Assembly (NCBI RefSeq): GCF_010974945.1 | Contig: NZ_JAAIVB010000013.1 | Location: 1-64,000, forward strand | DNA: 64,000 nt | Direction: 5' to 3' | Origin: Noviherbaspirillum galbum | GTDB taxonomy: Bacteria; Pseudomonadota; Gammaproteobacteria; Burkholderiales; Burkholderiaceae_D | Translations under genes and position numbers: made by a program | Part shown: piece after piece, positions 18,558 through 27,347 of the stretch | How the letters are laid out: each line of letters opens with the position of its first letter | Position numbering within the stretch: position 1 is the stretch's first letter | Notes under the pieces: model-generated | Databases searched by the model: none | What the model saw: only the letters and a program-made list of their open reading frames with translations | Told to the model about the DNA's origin: nothing

Positions 18558-20279
18558 ATGAAGCCAGTCCGACTGCCCGCCGCCGCCACCAATGCGCTGC
18601 CACGCTGGATGCTGCTGTCCCTGTGCATGCTATATATCCTGCCCGGCCTGATCCGACGCGATCCGTGGAAGACGCAGGACGACGCCTCCGGCTTCGGCAT
18701 CATGTGGACCATGGCCCACGGCACCCTCAACGACTGGCTGTGGCCGCACATCGTCGGCCTGCCGATGCCCGACAAGGGCCCGCTGGCCTACTGGATCGGC
18801 GCGCTGTGCATCAAGCTCTTCGGCCCGCTGCTGGGCGACGACCTCGCCGCCCGCATCTCCACGATCGGTTTCTTCCTGCTCGGCTGCATTGCGGTGTGGT
18901 ACACCACCTACCTGCTCGGCCGGCGGCCCGAGACCCAGCCGCTCAAGCTCGCCTTCGGCGGACAGCCGGAACCGCGCGACTATGGCCGCACCCTCGCCGA
19001 TGGCGCCCTGCTGATCTATCTCGGCTGCCTCGGCCTGCTGCTCCATAGCCACAGCACCAGCGCCGAGGCGCTCCAGGTGTCGCTGGTGGCAACGGCCATG
19101 TATGCCGCGGTGCGCCTGTTCGATTCCCAGTCCCTGCGCCATGCCGCGTGGCTCGGCGCGGTATTCGGCCTGCTGGTCCTGACGCGCGGCTGGGTCTTTC
19201 CCCTTGCCGCCTGGACCGGCCTGCTGGTGCTGGCCTGCCTCGGAAACTCCCGCCTCATCATGCGCCTGTGCGCGGTCACGCTGCCGGTGGCGGTGCTGGT
19301 TGCCGCCACCTGGATCTTGGCTTGCCGCATCGAACGGCCCTTCAACAGTTCGCCCTTCGATGCCTGGATGGTCTGGAATTACCGCCAGATCAGCCTCCCT
19401 TCCCTGGAGTCACTGCACTACCTGCTGAAATACGGCATCTGGTTCGCCTGGCCGGCCTGGCCTTTCGCCGGCTGGGCCATCTATGCCTGGCGCCGGCAAT
19501 ACAAGGCCTGGCACATCACCTTGCCGCTTACCTTCCTGGTCAGCGCGGTCGTGGTGGCGCTGGTGAATCCCCATCCCGAGGAAGGCATGCTGCTGGCCAT
19601 GCTGCCGCCCCTCGCCATGCTTGCCGCCTTCGGCCTGCCGACGATGAAGCGCGGCGCGATCAATGCAGTCGACTGGTTCTCGGTGATGACGCTGAGCTTC
19701 ACCAGCGCCTTCGTCTGGCTCGCCTGGATCGCGAAGCAGACAGGCTGGCCGGGCTGGCTGGCGCGCAACGCGCTCAAGCTGGTGCCCGGGTTCAAGCCGG
19801 AATTCAACCTGATCGCCTGCCTGATCGCGACCGTGGCGACCATCGGCTGGCTTGCACTGGTTCAATGGCGCATTTCGCGGCGGCCATCCGTGTTGTGGCG
19901 CGCGGTGGTGCTGTCGTCCGGCGGCGTGATCCTGTGCTGGGTGCTGCTCATGACACTGTGGCTGCCATGGATCAACTACTACAAGAGTTACGAAGGCGTG
20001 GCACGGCGCATCGGCGAAAACATCGTTCCTGCGAAACATTGCGTCGACTCCAACGTCGGCCCCGCGCAGCGCGCCTCCTTCGCCTATTTCGGCGGCGTTC
20101 CTTTCGCCGGCTTTAATGACGCGCAATGCGATTACCTGCTCCTGCAGGATAATAGGAACGGCGCCACCGACAACCCGGCCGAAACCGACCCCGGCAAAGG
20201 AAAATGGAAACTGCTGTGGGAAGGCCGCCGTCCCTCGGACCGCGACGAGCGCTACCGCCTGTACCAGCGCATTCACTAA
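18558..20279 (+). CDS. GT-C family membrane glycosyltransferase (ArnT/PMT-like)
   Basis: This 573-residue integral membrane protein has roughly eleven hydrophobic segments and a soluble C-terminal tail of about 90 residues. A first periplasmic loop carries the acidic pair in 'WKTQDDASG', followed by 'DKGPLAYWIGAL'. This topology, with aspartates after TM1, is that of GT-C transferases such as ArnT and dolichyl-phosphate-mannose transferases, which move a sugar from a polyprenyl-phosphate carrier to lipid A, protein or another acceptor in the periplasm. The acceptor and sugar cannot be read from the sequence. The MATE gene lies directly downstream on the same strand, and the two may be co-transcribed. 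Confidence 0.75.
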   Translation: MKPVRLPAAATNALPRWMLLSLCMLYILPGLIRRDPWKTQDDASGFGIMWTMAHGTLNDWLWPHIVGLPMPDKGPLAYWIGALCIKLFGPLLGDDLAARISTIGFFLLGCIAVWYTTYLLGRRPETQPLKLAFGGQPEPRDYGRTLADGALLIYLGCLGLLLHSHSTSAEALQVSLVATAMYAAVRLFDSQSLRHAAWLGAVFGLLVLTRGWVFPLAAWTGLLVLACLGNSRLIMRLCAVTLPVAVLVAATWILACRIERPFNSSPFDAWMVWNYRQISLPSLESLHYLLKYGIWFAWPAWPFAGWAIYAWRRQYKAWHITLPLTFLVSAVVVALVNPHPEEGMLLAMLPPLAMLAAFGLPTMKRGAINAVDWFSVMTLSFTSAFVWLAWIAKQTGWPGWLARNALKLVPGFKPEFNLIACLIATVATIGWLALVQWRISRRPSVLWRAVVLSSGGVILCWVLLMTLWLPWINYYKSYEGVARRIGENIVPAKHCVDSNVGPAQRASFAYFGGVPFAGFNDAQCDYLLLQDNRNGATDNPAETDPGKGKWKLLWEGRRPSDRDERYRLYQRIH

Positions 20280-20302
20280 AGCAAGAATCCCTCGACATTT
20301 CC

Positions 20303-21700
20303 GTGCCGTCCTCCGCGTTTTCCGGGTCTTTGCGTTCCGAGACCCGCCGCATCATTTCCCTTGCCTGGCCGCTGCTGATCGGCCAGCTCGCGGTGATCAG
20401 CAACGGCGTCATCGACACCGCGATGACCTCGCGCTACTCCGCGACCGACCTCGCGGCGCTGGCGCTCGGGGCGTCGATCTACATCAGCGTGTTCGTCGGC
20501 CTGAACGGCGTGCTCGCTGCGCTCTCGCCCATCGTCGGGCAACTGTACGGGGCGCAGCGTCTCGATGAGATCGGCTCGCGCGTCAAGCAGGGCATGTGGC
20601 TGGCGGGATTGCTGACGGTGATCGGCGCGGCCTTCCTGCTTTTCCCGCAACCGCTGCTGGCCTTCGCGCATGCCTCGCCCGAACTCTCGGGCAAGGCCAC
20701 GCTCTACCTGCGTTCGCTGGTGATCGCCTTGCCGGCGACCATGGGATTCCGCATCTACATGTCGCTCAACACCGCGATCGGCCGGCCGAAGATGGTGATG
20801 GCCCTGCAGATCGGCGGCGTCTTCCTCAAGCTTCCGCTCAATGCCTTGTTCATCTATGGCGGCTTCGGGTTGCCGGCCATGGGCGGCCCCGGCTGCGCCA
20901 TCGCCACCGGCACGATTTCCTGGCTGCTCTTCATCACCGGCTGGACCATCCTGCGGCGCGGCCCGTCGTATCGCCGCTTCGGCATCTTCGGCACCGGCTT
21001 CGCCGGTCCCTCCTGGCCGGTGCTGAAGGAATTGCTGCGCCTGGGCATTCCCATGGGCCTGAGCTACTTCATCGAAGTCACCGCCTTCGCCTTCATGGCC
21101 CTGTTCATCGCCCGCATCGGCGACGCCGCCGTGGCGGGCCACCAGGTGACGGCGAACTTCGCCAGCGTGCTCTACATGCTGCCGCTGTCGATCGCCAATG
21201 CGACCGGGACGCTGGCGGCGCAGGCGCTGGGCGCGCGCCAACTCGACGGCGCCCGCCGCATCGGCAATGCCGGCATCCGCCTCGCCGTCGGCGTGTCGAT
21301 TGCGCTCGGCGTCGTCATCTGGTTCGGCCGCGGCCTGATCGTGCATGCCTACACCCCGGACGCAACGATCGCCTCTGCGGCAATGCCATTGTTCACGTTC
21401 ATCGCGGTCTACCAGGTGTTCGATGCCGTGCAGGTGGTCGTTGCCTTCGTGCTGCGGGCCTACAAGGTGGCCCTCGTGCCGACGGTTATCTATGCGGTCG
21501 CGCTATGGGGCGTGGGCCTGGGCGGGGGCTACGTGCTCGGCCTGAATCCGCTGGGCATCAGCCCGCCCTTCTTCCAGGGCGCATCCGGATTCTGGATGGG
21601 CAACAGCACCAGCCTCGCGGTGGTGGCGGGCGGACTGCTCTGGTACCTCAAGGTGGTGCAGCGCGACTTGGCCGCGCGGGAAAAAGGCGAGAGGGTGTAG
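20303..21700 (+). CDS. MATE-family multidrug/Na+ or H+ antiporter
   Basis: This protein of about 465 residues has twelve predicted membrane helices in two six-helix bundles. Family segments include 'LAWPLLIGQLAVISNGVIDTAM' near the N-terminus (quoted only as a marker), 'ALGASIYISVFVGLNG' and 'MPLFTFIAVYQVFDAVQVV'. MATE proteins export cationic drugs and metabolites in exchange for Na+ or H+. I start it at GTG 20303, 23 nt after the upstream stop, because this gives the usual family N-terminus. An ATG at 20204 inside the upstream gene would add 33 unrelated residues. No strong ribosome site is visible for either. Confidence 0.85.
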   Translation: MPSSAFSGSLRSETRRIISLAWPLLIGQLAVISNGVIDTAMTSRYSATDLAALALGASIYISVFVGLNGVLAALSPIVGQLYGAQRLDEIGSRVKQGMWLAGLLTVIGAAFLLFPQPLLAFAHASPELSGKATLYLRSLVIALPATMGFRIYMSLNTAIGRPKMVMALQIGGVFLKLPLNALFIYGGFGLPAMGGPGCAIATGTISWLLFITGWTILRRGPSYRRFGIFGTGFAGPSWPVLKELLRLGIPMGLSYFIEVTAFAFMALFIARIGDAAVAGHQVTANFASVLYMLPLSIANATGTLAAQALGARQLDGARRIGNAGIRLAVGVSIALGVVIWFGRGLIVHAYTPDATIASAAMPLFTFIAVYQVFDAVQVVVAFVLRAYKVALVPTVIYAVALWGVGLGGGYVLGLNPLGISPPFFQGASGFWMGNSTSLAVVAGGLLWYLKVVQRDLAAREKGERV

Positions 21701-21760
21701 AAGGTATCGGGGAAGAAGCGGAAGCCACGGAATTCCCGGCGGCCCCGCCAGCAGGCGGGA

Positions 21761-22129
21761 TCAGCCCATCACGTCGCTGATGGCGGTGCGCAGGTCGGCG
21801 CGGGAAAAGGGTTTGGCGAGCGCGGCCTTCACGCCGAGCAAGCGGGCCGATTCGAGGTTGAATTCGGCGCTCAGGGAACGGCGGCCGCCGGACATCGCGA
21901 TCACGGGAATGCCATACCCCAGGCGGCCCATTTCGGTGATCGTGTCCAGGCCATCCTTGTTGGGCATGAGCATGTCGATGATCACCAGCTCGATGCTGGC
22001 TTCCTGCATGCGCTTGAGCGCCTCGTCTCCGTCACCCGCCTCGAACGTCTGGTGCCCGTCCTGGACGAGCATTTCCACCAGCAGTTCGCGGTACCAGGTA
22101 TCGTCTTCCACAACCAGAATTCTGGACAT
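21761..22129 (-). CDS. Single-domain CheY-like response regulator
   Basis: This 122-residue protein is a lone receiver domain: acidic pocket 'VVEDD' near 7-10, phospho-acceptor Asp52 in 'VIIDMLMPNKDG', a switch serine in 'VIAMSGG' and Lys in 'ALAKPF'. There is no output domain, so it must act through a partner or as a phosphate shuttle. It lies 200 bp downstream of the NarL-type regulator/kinase pair on the same strand and may belong to the same signalling circuit, although its own promoter is possible. The MATE gene converges on it. Partner and output are unknown. Confidence 0.88.
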   Translation of the reverse strand: MSRILVVEDDTWYRELLVEMLVQDGHQTFEAGDGDEALKRMQEASIELVIIDMLMPNKDGLDTITEMGRLGYGIPVIAMSGGRRSLSAEFNLESARLLGVKAALAKPFSRADLRTAISDVMG

Positions 22130-22332
22130 CCTTTTCCTTTTCGCCGCCGGCGGGATACGCCGGCACGCATCTCATGCGCCTGTCCGCCGAACCCGTGGCG
22201 GCATCGGCGGGGCATCTCCCCGCTGTGGCGCATGCTTGCCTGACGGACGGATTCTACCAGCCTCCCGGCCCGCTGTATTACAAACAAAACATTTCCACCG
22301 CGGCCCGCAAGCCGGCCGTGCGCCTGCCCCGG

Positions 22333-22992
22333 TCAATCCGGCTTGTCGACCAGGCCGTGCTTGACCGCGAAGAGCGCGAGGCCGACCACGTCCCGCACGT
22401 TGAGCCGTTCCATGATCTGGGCGCGATGCGCCGCGACGGTCTTTTCGCTCAGGTCGAGCTGATAGGCAATTTCCTTGGTGCTCTTGCGGCTCGCGATCAG
22501 CTTCAGGATCTCGAGCTGGCGGGGCGTGAGGGCGGCCACCCCGGGATCGACCGGCGGCGCGTGCATGAGGCGCTGCAGCACGCGCGTCGATACCGCGGGA
22601 CTCAGGTACACATCCTTGCGCGTGACCGCATGCAGGGCGATCTCGAGTTCCGCCGGCGCCGCCTCCTTGAGCAGGTAGCCGGAGGCGCCGCGCCGCAGGG
22701 CTTCCGACGCCAGCTCGTCCGATGCATGCATGCTGAGGATCACGACCGCCGCCTCGGGGTAGCGCCGCTTGATCAGGGGGATGAGGTCGAGGCCGGATTC
22801 CTCGCCCATGGTGATGTCGGTGATCACGATGTCCGGCGCGAACCTTTCCAGCAACGCCAGGGCTTCGCGCACGCCGGGCACTTCCTGCACCTCGTGGAAG
22901 CCGTCGATGCGTTCGATGAGGGAACGGATGCCCGCGCGCACCAGCGCGTGGTCGTCAACCAGCAGGACTTTGTATTGTTTGTTCGCTTGCAT
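22333..22992 (-). CDS. NarL/FixJ-type response regulator (REC-LuxR HTH)
   Basis: This 219-residue protein has an N-terminal receiver with Asp59 ('DIVITDITMG') and a C-terminal LuxR-type helix-turn-helix ('LTPRQLEILKLIASRKSTKE', then 'SEKTVAAHRAQIMERL'). It should bind DNA as a dimer when phosphorylated by the histidine kinase encoded just upstream. I chose ATG 22992, which gives 'MQANKQYKVLLVDDH'; the frame upstream of it is the out-of-frame end of the kinase gene. The two genes overlap by 38 bp, a sign of tight co-expression. The target genes are not identifiable from this window. Confidence 0.92.
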   Translation of the reverse strand: MQANKQYKVLLVDDHALVRAGIRSLIERIDGFHEVQEVPGVREALALLERFAPDIVITDITMGEESGLDLIPLIKRRYPEAAVVILSMHASDELASEALRRGASGYLLKEAAPAELEIALHAVTRKDVYLSPAVSTRVLQRLMHAPPVDPGVAALTPRQLEILKLIASRKSTKEIAYQLDLSEKTVAAHRAQIMERLNVRDVVGLALFAVKHGLVDKPD

Positions 22993-24877
22993 GTCGTATC
23001 GGCAGTATGGCGTGAATGCGTGTTCCCTGGCCGGGGACGCTCTCGACGTGGAATTGGCCGCCCAGCAGCTCGACCCTTTCCTGCATGCCCAGCAGGCCGC
23101 AACCGGGGCTGGACCGGCGCTGGCCGATGTTGGCGGCATGGTCGAAGCCTCGGCCATTGTCGCGCAAAATCAGCTCCAGCTCATTGCCGTGTTCGCCGCC
23201 ATTGACCTCGATGGCGACGCGGCTGGCCTGCGCATGGCGCAAGACGTTCGTGAGCCCTTCCTGCACCAGGCGATAGGCGGTGATGGCGAGCGGCTCGGGC
23301 AGCCTGGCCGGGATGCCGGCGAAATCCATCGTGCTGTCGAGCCCGGCGCTGCACAATTGCCGGTCGATGAGCTGGCGCAGCGCGGTTTCGAGGGGGAAGT
23401 AGTCGAGCGCGGGCGGCCGCAGCGACACCGACAGCTCGCGCACCTGCCTGATCAGGTCGGCAACGTCGGTCTCGGCCTGCGACCAGGTCTTCCTGGCCTT
23501 GTCGTGCGGGAGGTCCGGCTCGAGCGCGTGCAGCGACAGGTTCAGCGCGGTGAGGCGCTGGCCGAACTCGTCATGCAGTTCGCGCGCGAGATGCTTGCGT
23601 TCGCGTTCCTGCGCGCCGACCAGTTCCAGCGAGAGGGTTTCCAGGCGAGCCAGCGCCTGGCTGAGCTTGATGCGCTTGTTTTCGAGGAGGACGTTGGTGG
23701 CGTTCGCTTCCTTGTGCAGCAGGGTAAGCTGCTCGCGCTGTTCCTGCAGGGCCTGGGTCAGCGCGACGACCGACACCATGGCCTGGCGGGCTTCGCGCGT
23801 GCGCGCCCGTACCGGCCAGTCTTCCACCATGGCGGAACTGGCCTTGCGCGTGAAGTCCACCATGCGCTTGAGGTCGCGCACCAACCAGCGCTCTAGGAAC
23901 CATCCGGTGAGGGCCAGGCCGGCAACCATCGTGGCGATGACGATCGCGAAGCGGATCAGCACTTCGTTGCGCCATGCCTGCAGCACTTCCTCTTCCGGGA
24001 TGCCGGCCTGCACGTAGGCGACCGGTCCGTTCGGTCCGTATACGGCGGCAAGCGCCGTCACGTGGCGTCCGCCGTCGCGGTCCTGCGTCGTGCCGACGAG
24101 AGGATGATAGCCGCTGCCGTCGGCGCGGCGCATGGCGTCGGCGGGAAGGCGTTCCACGATGGGCGGGCTGCCGCGCGGGTCGGTGGTGATCAGGTTGCCC
24201 TGGCGGTCGAAATAGCTGAAGCGCGAGAACACCCGGGCCTGCCCCGCCAGACGCAGGTTGACGAAATTTTCATCCTTGTAGCTTGCGAACATCAGGCCGG
24301 TGTAGCGTCCCGCCGCGTCGTGCATGGGATAGCCGAACAGGATGGAGCGCTTGCCGGACGCCCTGCCCACCAGCATTTCGCTGGCCGACATGTGCTTGGT
24401 GGCGCGGGCTTCGCGCACGTATTGCCGGTCGCCCACCCAGATGCGTTCAGGGCTGCCGACGGCCGAGCAGGACAGCACGTCCCCGGCGTCGAGCCAGCCG
24501 AGGTTGGCGAAGGTCTTCAGTTCACCGAGCAGCGACCTGAAGCGCGCATCGCAGTCGGGCGAACGGGCCCATCCCTCCGCGCCGGATGCGAGGCCGGCGA
24601 GCATTTCCTGAACCGCATTGATCTGCTTCTGCTGGGCGGCGGTGGCCAGCTGGACTTCGGCGACGGCCATCTCGCCAGCCTGCTTCAGATCGTCGGCGCG
24701 CTGGTACCAGCCTTCGACGACCAGGCCGAAGAAAACCGGGCAAAGCGCGATCAATCCGAGCGCGGTCAGCCTTTGCCGGATGGTGGGTGTGGCGACGGAT
24801 GCAGGCTTGGATGCCATGCCGGATTGCTGGAGAGTCACGGACCGGTCCAATCGCTTGCCCGGCGGGGCAAGGGACAT
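22955..24877 (-). CDS. Membrane sensor histidine kinase (NarX/UhpB class, HisKA_3)
   Basis: This protein of up to 640 residues has TM1 near 35-55 ('LGLIALCPVFFGLVV') and a large periplasmic region of about 250 residues that looks like a Cache-type ligand domain. TM2 lies near 310-330 ('FAIVIATMVAGLALTGWFL'), followed by a coiled-coil linker. The HisKA_3 dimerisation domain has phospho-acceptor His435 in 'RELHDEFGQR', and the HATPase is C-terminal ('LILRDNGRGFDH', 'GCGLLGMQERVELLGG'). It signals to the overlapping NarL-type regulator. Starts at 24877 and 24817 are both possible; neither has a good ribosome site. A small ligand is likely but unknown. Confidence 0.9.
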   Translation of the reverse strand: MSLAPPGKRLDRSVTLQQSGMASKPASVATPTIRQRLTALGLIALCPVFFGLVVEGWYQRADDLKQAGEMAVAEVQLATAAQQKQINAVQEMLAGLASGAEGWARSPDCDARFRSLLGELKTFANLGWLDAGDVLSCSAVGSPERIWVGDRQYVREARATKHMSASEMLVGRASGKRSILFGYPMHDAAGRYTGLMFASYKDENFVNLRLAGQARVFSRFSYFDRQGNLITTDPRGSPPIVERLPADAMRRADGSGYHPLVGTTQDRDGGRHVTALAAVYGPNGPVAYVQAGIPEEEVLQAWRNEVLIRFAIVIATMVAGLALTGWFLERWLVRDLKRMVDFTRKASSAMVEDWPVRARTREARQAMVSVVALTQALQEQREQLTLLHKEANATNVLLENKRIKLSQALARLETLSLELVGAQERERKHLARELHDEFGQRLTALNLSLHALEPDLPHDKARKTWSQAETDVADLIRQVRELSVSLRPPALDYFPLETALRQLIDRQLCSAGLDSTMDFAGIPARLPEPLAITAYRLVQEGLTNVLRHAQASRVAIEVNGGEHGNELELILRDNGRGFDHAANIGQRRSSPGCGLLGMQERVELLGGQFHVESVPGQGTRIHAILPIRHASEQTIQSPAG

Positions 24878-24957
24878 TACTCGATGGAAAGGATATCTTA
24901 GGCGAAAGACCGCCGGAGAAGTTCCTTGGAACCGGGGATACGTCCGATAAACAACAC

Positions 24958-26916
24958 TCAGACTTTCATCGGGAGGATGACCATCTGCAGGCTCTCGAAA
25001 TGCAGGCGCCGCTGGATGGCCAGTGCCGCCTGGTTGTGCAGCAGGCGGGTGAACCAGTTGTCATGCTCGAAGATCAGCTTCGAGGTGAAGAAGATGGAAT
25101 TCGGATATTCCTGGGAGATGTCTTCGCACAGCTTGGTCACTTCATCCACCACGTCCGTCCCGAAACCGAGATAGGCCGACGAGGCCATGTTGTGGCTGTG
25201 GCAAAAGTCGACGAAGAACTTCAGCGTCGCGTTGGCTTCTGCGCGCATCTGTTCCACCGCGCCCTCGCCGCCATAGGAGTGGGTGTCCACCGTACGGGCA
25301 TTGACGAAGATGAAATTGCGGAAATGGCCGGGGAACATGCGCTGCACCCAGAGCAGCGCATGCAGTCCGCCGCCGCGCGAGGACCCGACGATGAAGACCG
25401 CGGTCTGGGCGTTGGGATCGGGGTCGACCGCGCCCGCATGCGGACCGAAGGGCTGGTTGGCGAACACCTGGTCGACCGCGTTGATGGCGGACTTGGTATC
25501 GCGGTAATGGTTGCGGATGTAAACGCACAAGGCGGCGATGCTGGCGATGATGAGCACCGCGGCCCAGCCGCCTTCCGTGAATTTTTCCACGAGCAGCACC
25601 AGCAGGATGTCGGCGCAGATGAAGAAGCCGACCAGCGACAGCATGAACCGGCGTCCCCATTGCGCCAGCGTCTTGCGGTGCCGCCACCAGTAGAGGCAGA
25701 GGCCGAATAGGGAAATCGCGAAGGTCAGGAACACCGACACCGAATACAGCACCACCAGCAGGGTCACGCTGCCGCGCGTCCAGAACAGGATCAGCAGCGC
25801 GGCGACGCCCAGCACGAGGATGCCGTTCTGCGTCACGAGGCGGGTGGAGAGATAGCGGAACTTGTGCGGCACCCAGGAATCGGCCGCCATGTTGGCCAGT
25901 ACCGCCGGGCCGCCGAGGAATCCGGTATTGGCGGCGACGAACAGCAGGCCGGCCTCGAAGGCCAGCACCAGCGTGAGCATGATCTTGTTGAGCAGCGGGC
26001 TCATGCCGAAGCTCTCGATGATGGCCTTGAAGGTGGAGGCATTGAGCGTCTGCCCCTCGATCGGCCGCGCATCCCAGAGCAGGTAGAGCAGGATGATGCC
26101 GCTGGCGGTGAACGCCAGCGACAGCGCCATGTAGATCATGGTCATCTTGCCGGTGTGGACGCGGGGCTCGGCCAGGATGTTGACGTTATTCGACACCGCC
26201 TCCAGGCCGGTGTAGGTGCCGCCGCCCTGGGAGTAGGCGAGGAGCAGCATGCCTGCCACGCCGATCCAGCCGATGTTGCCGGCCAGCGCACTGGTTTCCG
26301 CGAGCGTGTCGGGCATGAGCTGGGGCAGGTGCGCCGCGTGGGCGAAGATGCCATATACGATCAGCACGAGATGGGTGGCGACGAAGCCGAGGAAGATGGG
26401 CAGCAGGATGCGGATCGCTTCCTTCATGCCGCGCAGGTTCAGGATGATCAGCAGGCCGATGAAGAAGGCCTCGGCCGGCAGCTTGTATTCCTGAAAGCCC
26501 AGCGGCAGCAGCGAGGCCAGCGCTTCCACGCCCGCCGCCACCGAGATGGCGATGGTCAGCATGTAGTCGAGGATAAGCGCGCATCCCGCCACGAGTCCCA
26601 TGTAGGGACCGACGAGGCGCGTGGCCACGCGGTAGCCGCCGCCGCCCGTGGGAAAGAGTTCGATCACCTGGTTGTAGGCCAGCGCGATGATGAAGACCGT
26701 CACCGCCGTGGCGAGGGCCATGTAGAGGCCGAGATGGGTATGCTCGCCCAGCGCGCGGAAGGTTTCTTCCGGACCATACGCCGACGATGACAAGCCGTCC
26801 GCGCCGAGACCGACCCAGGCAAGAAAGGCAACCAGCGCCAGCGAGTGGCGGGTTTCGGACTTCATCGGATCCAGCGCCTTGCCAAGAACGATTTCGCGGA
26901 TTTTGTCGGACTTCAT
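24958..26916 (-). CDS. APC-superfamily permease, KimA-like (putative K+ importer)
   Basis: This 652-residue protein has about twelve membrane helices over the first 470 residues, then a cytosolic C-terminal domain of about 170 residues. The N-terminal part ('GLSSSAYGPEE', 'YNQVIELFPTGGGGYRVA', 'ILDYMLTIAISVAAGVEAL', 'LILNLRGMKEA') resembles the KimA/YdaO potassium importers of the APC superfamily more than ordinary amino-acid permeases. The C-terminal domain ('VFIVGSSRGGGLHALLW') could be the regulatory, nucleotide-binding type that lets c-di-AMP or ATP control such transporters. An amino-acid substrate remains possible. A good promoter lies upstream. The sensor kinase gene follows on the same strand after 80 bp. 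Confidence 0.75.
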   Translation of the reverse strand: MKSDKIREIVLGKALDPMKSETRHSLALVAFLAWVGLGADGLSSSAYGPEETFRALGEHTHLGLYMALATAVTVFIIALAYNQVIELFPTGGGGYRVATRLVGPYMGLVAGCALILDYMLTIAISVAAGVEALASLLPLGFQEYKLPAEAFFIGLLIILNLRGMKEAIRILLPIFLGFVATHLVLIVYGIFAHAAHLPQLMPDTLAETSALAGNIGWIGVAGMLLLAYSQGGGTYTGLEAVSNNVNILAEPRVHTGKMTMIYMALSLAFTASGIILLYLLWDARPIEGQTLNASTFKAIIESFGMSPLLNKIMLTLVLAFEAGLLFVAANTGFLGGPAVLANMAADSWVPHKFRYLSTRLVTQNGILVLGVAALLILFWTRGSVTLLVVLYSVSVFLTFAISLFGLCLYWWRHRKTLAQWGRRFMLSLVGFFICADILLVLLVEKFTEGGWAAVLIIASIAALCVYIRNHYRDTKSAINAVDQVFANQPFGPHAGAVDPDPNAQTAVFIVGSSRGGGLHALLWVQRMFPGHFRNFIFVNARTVDTHSYGGEGAVEQMRAEANATLKFFVDFCHSHNMASSAYLGFGTDVVDEVTKLCEDISQEYPNSIFFTSKLIFEHDNWFTRLLHNQAALAIQRRLHFESLQMVILPMKV

Positions 26917-26954
26917 CGGGGATGCTGCCTGGTCAGGTTTTCGCTGAAGTGGCG

Positions 26955-26984
26955 ATCATACGCCTATCAAATGCCGCATGACAA
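26955..26984 (-). promoter_or_regulatory. Sigma-70 promoter candidate for the KimA-like permease
   Basis: Read on the minus strand: TTGTCA (26984-26979), an 18-nt spacer, TATGAT (26960-26955). Each box matches the consensus in five of six positions. The predicted transcript start is about 30 nt before the permease ATG. Confidence 0.6.
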
Positions 26985-27022
26985 TGTAGTAAGCCTACGA
27001 GGGAACCGGCACTCTTGCCGTG

Positions 27023-27051
27023 TTGCTCGAATGTCGCAAATCGGCCATAAT
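27023..27051 (+). promoter_or_regulatory. Promoter candidate for tRNA-Leu
   Basis: TTGCTC (27023-27028), a 17-nt spacer and CATAAT (27046-27051) end 12 nt before the first base of the tRNA. The position is right for a short-leader tRNA transcript; the -35 match is only partial. Confidence 0.55.
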
Positions 27052-27063
27052 GTCGGTCCCGTT

Positions 27064-27150
27064 GCCGAGATGGCGGAATAGGTAGACGCACGGGACTCAA
27101 AATCCCGCGCCAGCGATGGCGTACCGGTTCGATTCCGGTTCTCGGCACCA
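27064..27150 (+). tRNA. tRNA-Leu (anticodon CAA)
   Basis: The cloverleaf can be folded by eye. The acceptor stem is GCCGAGA (27064-27070) with TCTCGGC (27140-27146). The anticodon stem CGGGA/TCCCG has the loop CTCAAAA, giving anticodon CAA, which reads UUG. There is a long class II variable arm, as expected for leucine, and the T arm is ACCGG-TTCGATT-CCGGT. The discriminator base is A27147, and CCA is encoded at 27148-27150. It is followed by its own terminator. Confidence 0.97.
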
Positions 27151-27232
27151 CCAGGAAGCACCCGGCATCGGGTACGACCGCCCTCCTAGTTTCAAGTGCG
27201 TCACCAGCTTCAAGTCGGTGAAGCCAACATTC

Positions 27233-27256
27233 AACGCTCCTCACGGAGCGTTTTTT
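27233..27256 (+). terminator. Intrinsic terminator after tRNA-Leu
   Basis: An 8-bp stem AACGCTCC/GGAGCGTT (27233-27240 with 27245-27252) has a 4-nt loop and a T run to 27256. It closes the tRNA transcript about 85 nt after its 3' end. Confidence 0.9.
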
Positions 27257-27347
27257 GTTTGCCCGCACCATTCCTCGCCGTTGGCACGAACCGGCTCCTC
27301 TCTGCGATAATTATTCGCGTACAACATTCCATCGCCGTCATACTTTC

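Noticed and set aside
21744..21759. Small hairpin CCCGCC/GGCGGG between the MATE gene and the CheY-like gene
   Set aside because: Only six base pairs with no T tract on either strand; expected by chance in GC-rich DNA.
27064..27256. tRNA-Leu as an integration site for a genomic island
   Set aside because: The tRNA is intact with its own terminator, no integrase follows, and no copy of its 3' end was seen nearby in the window.
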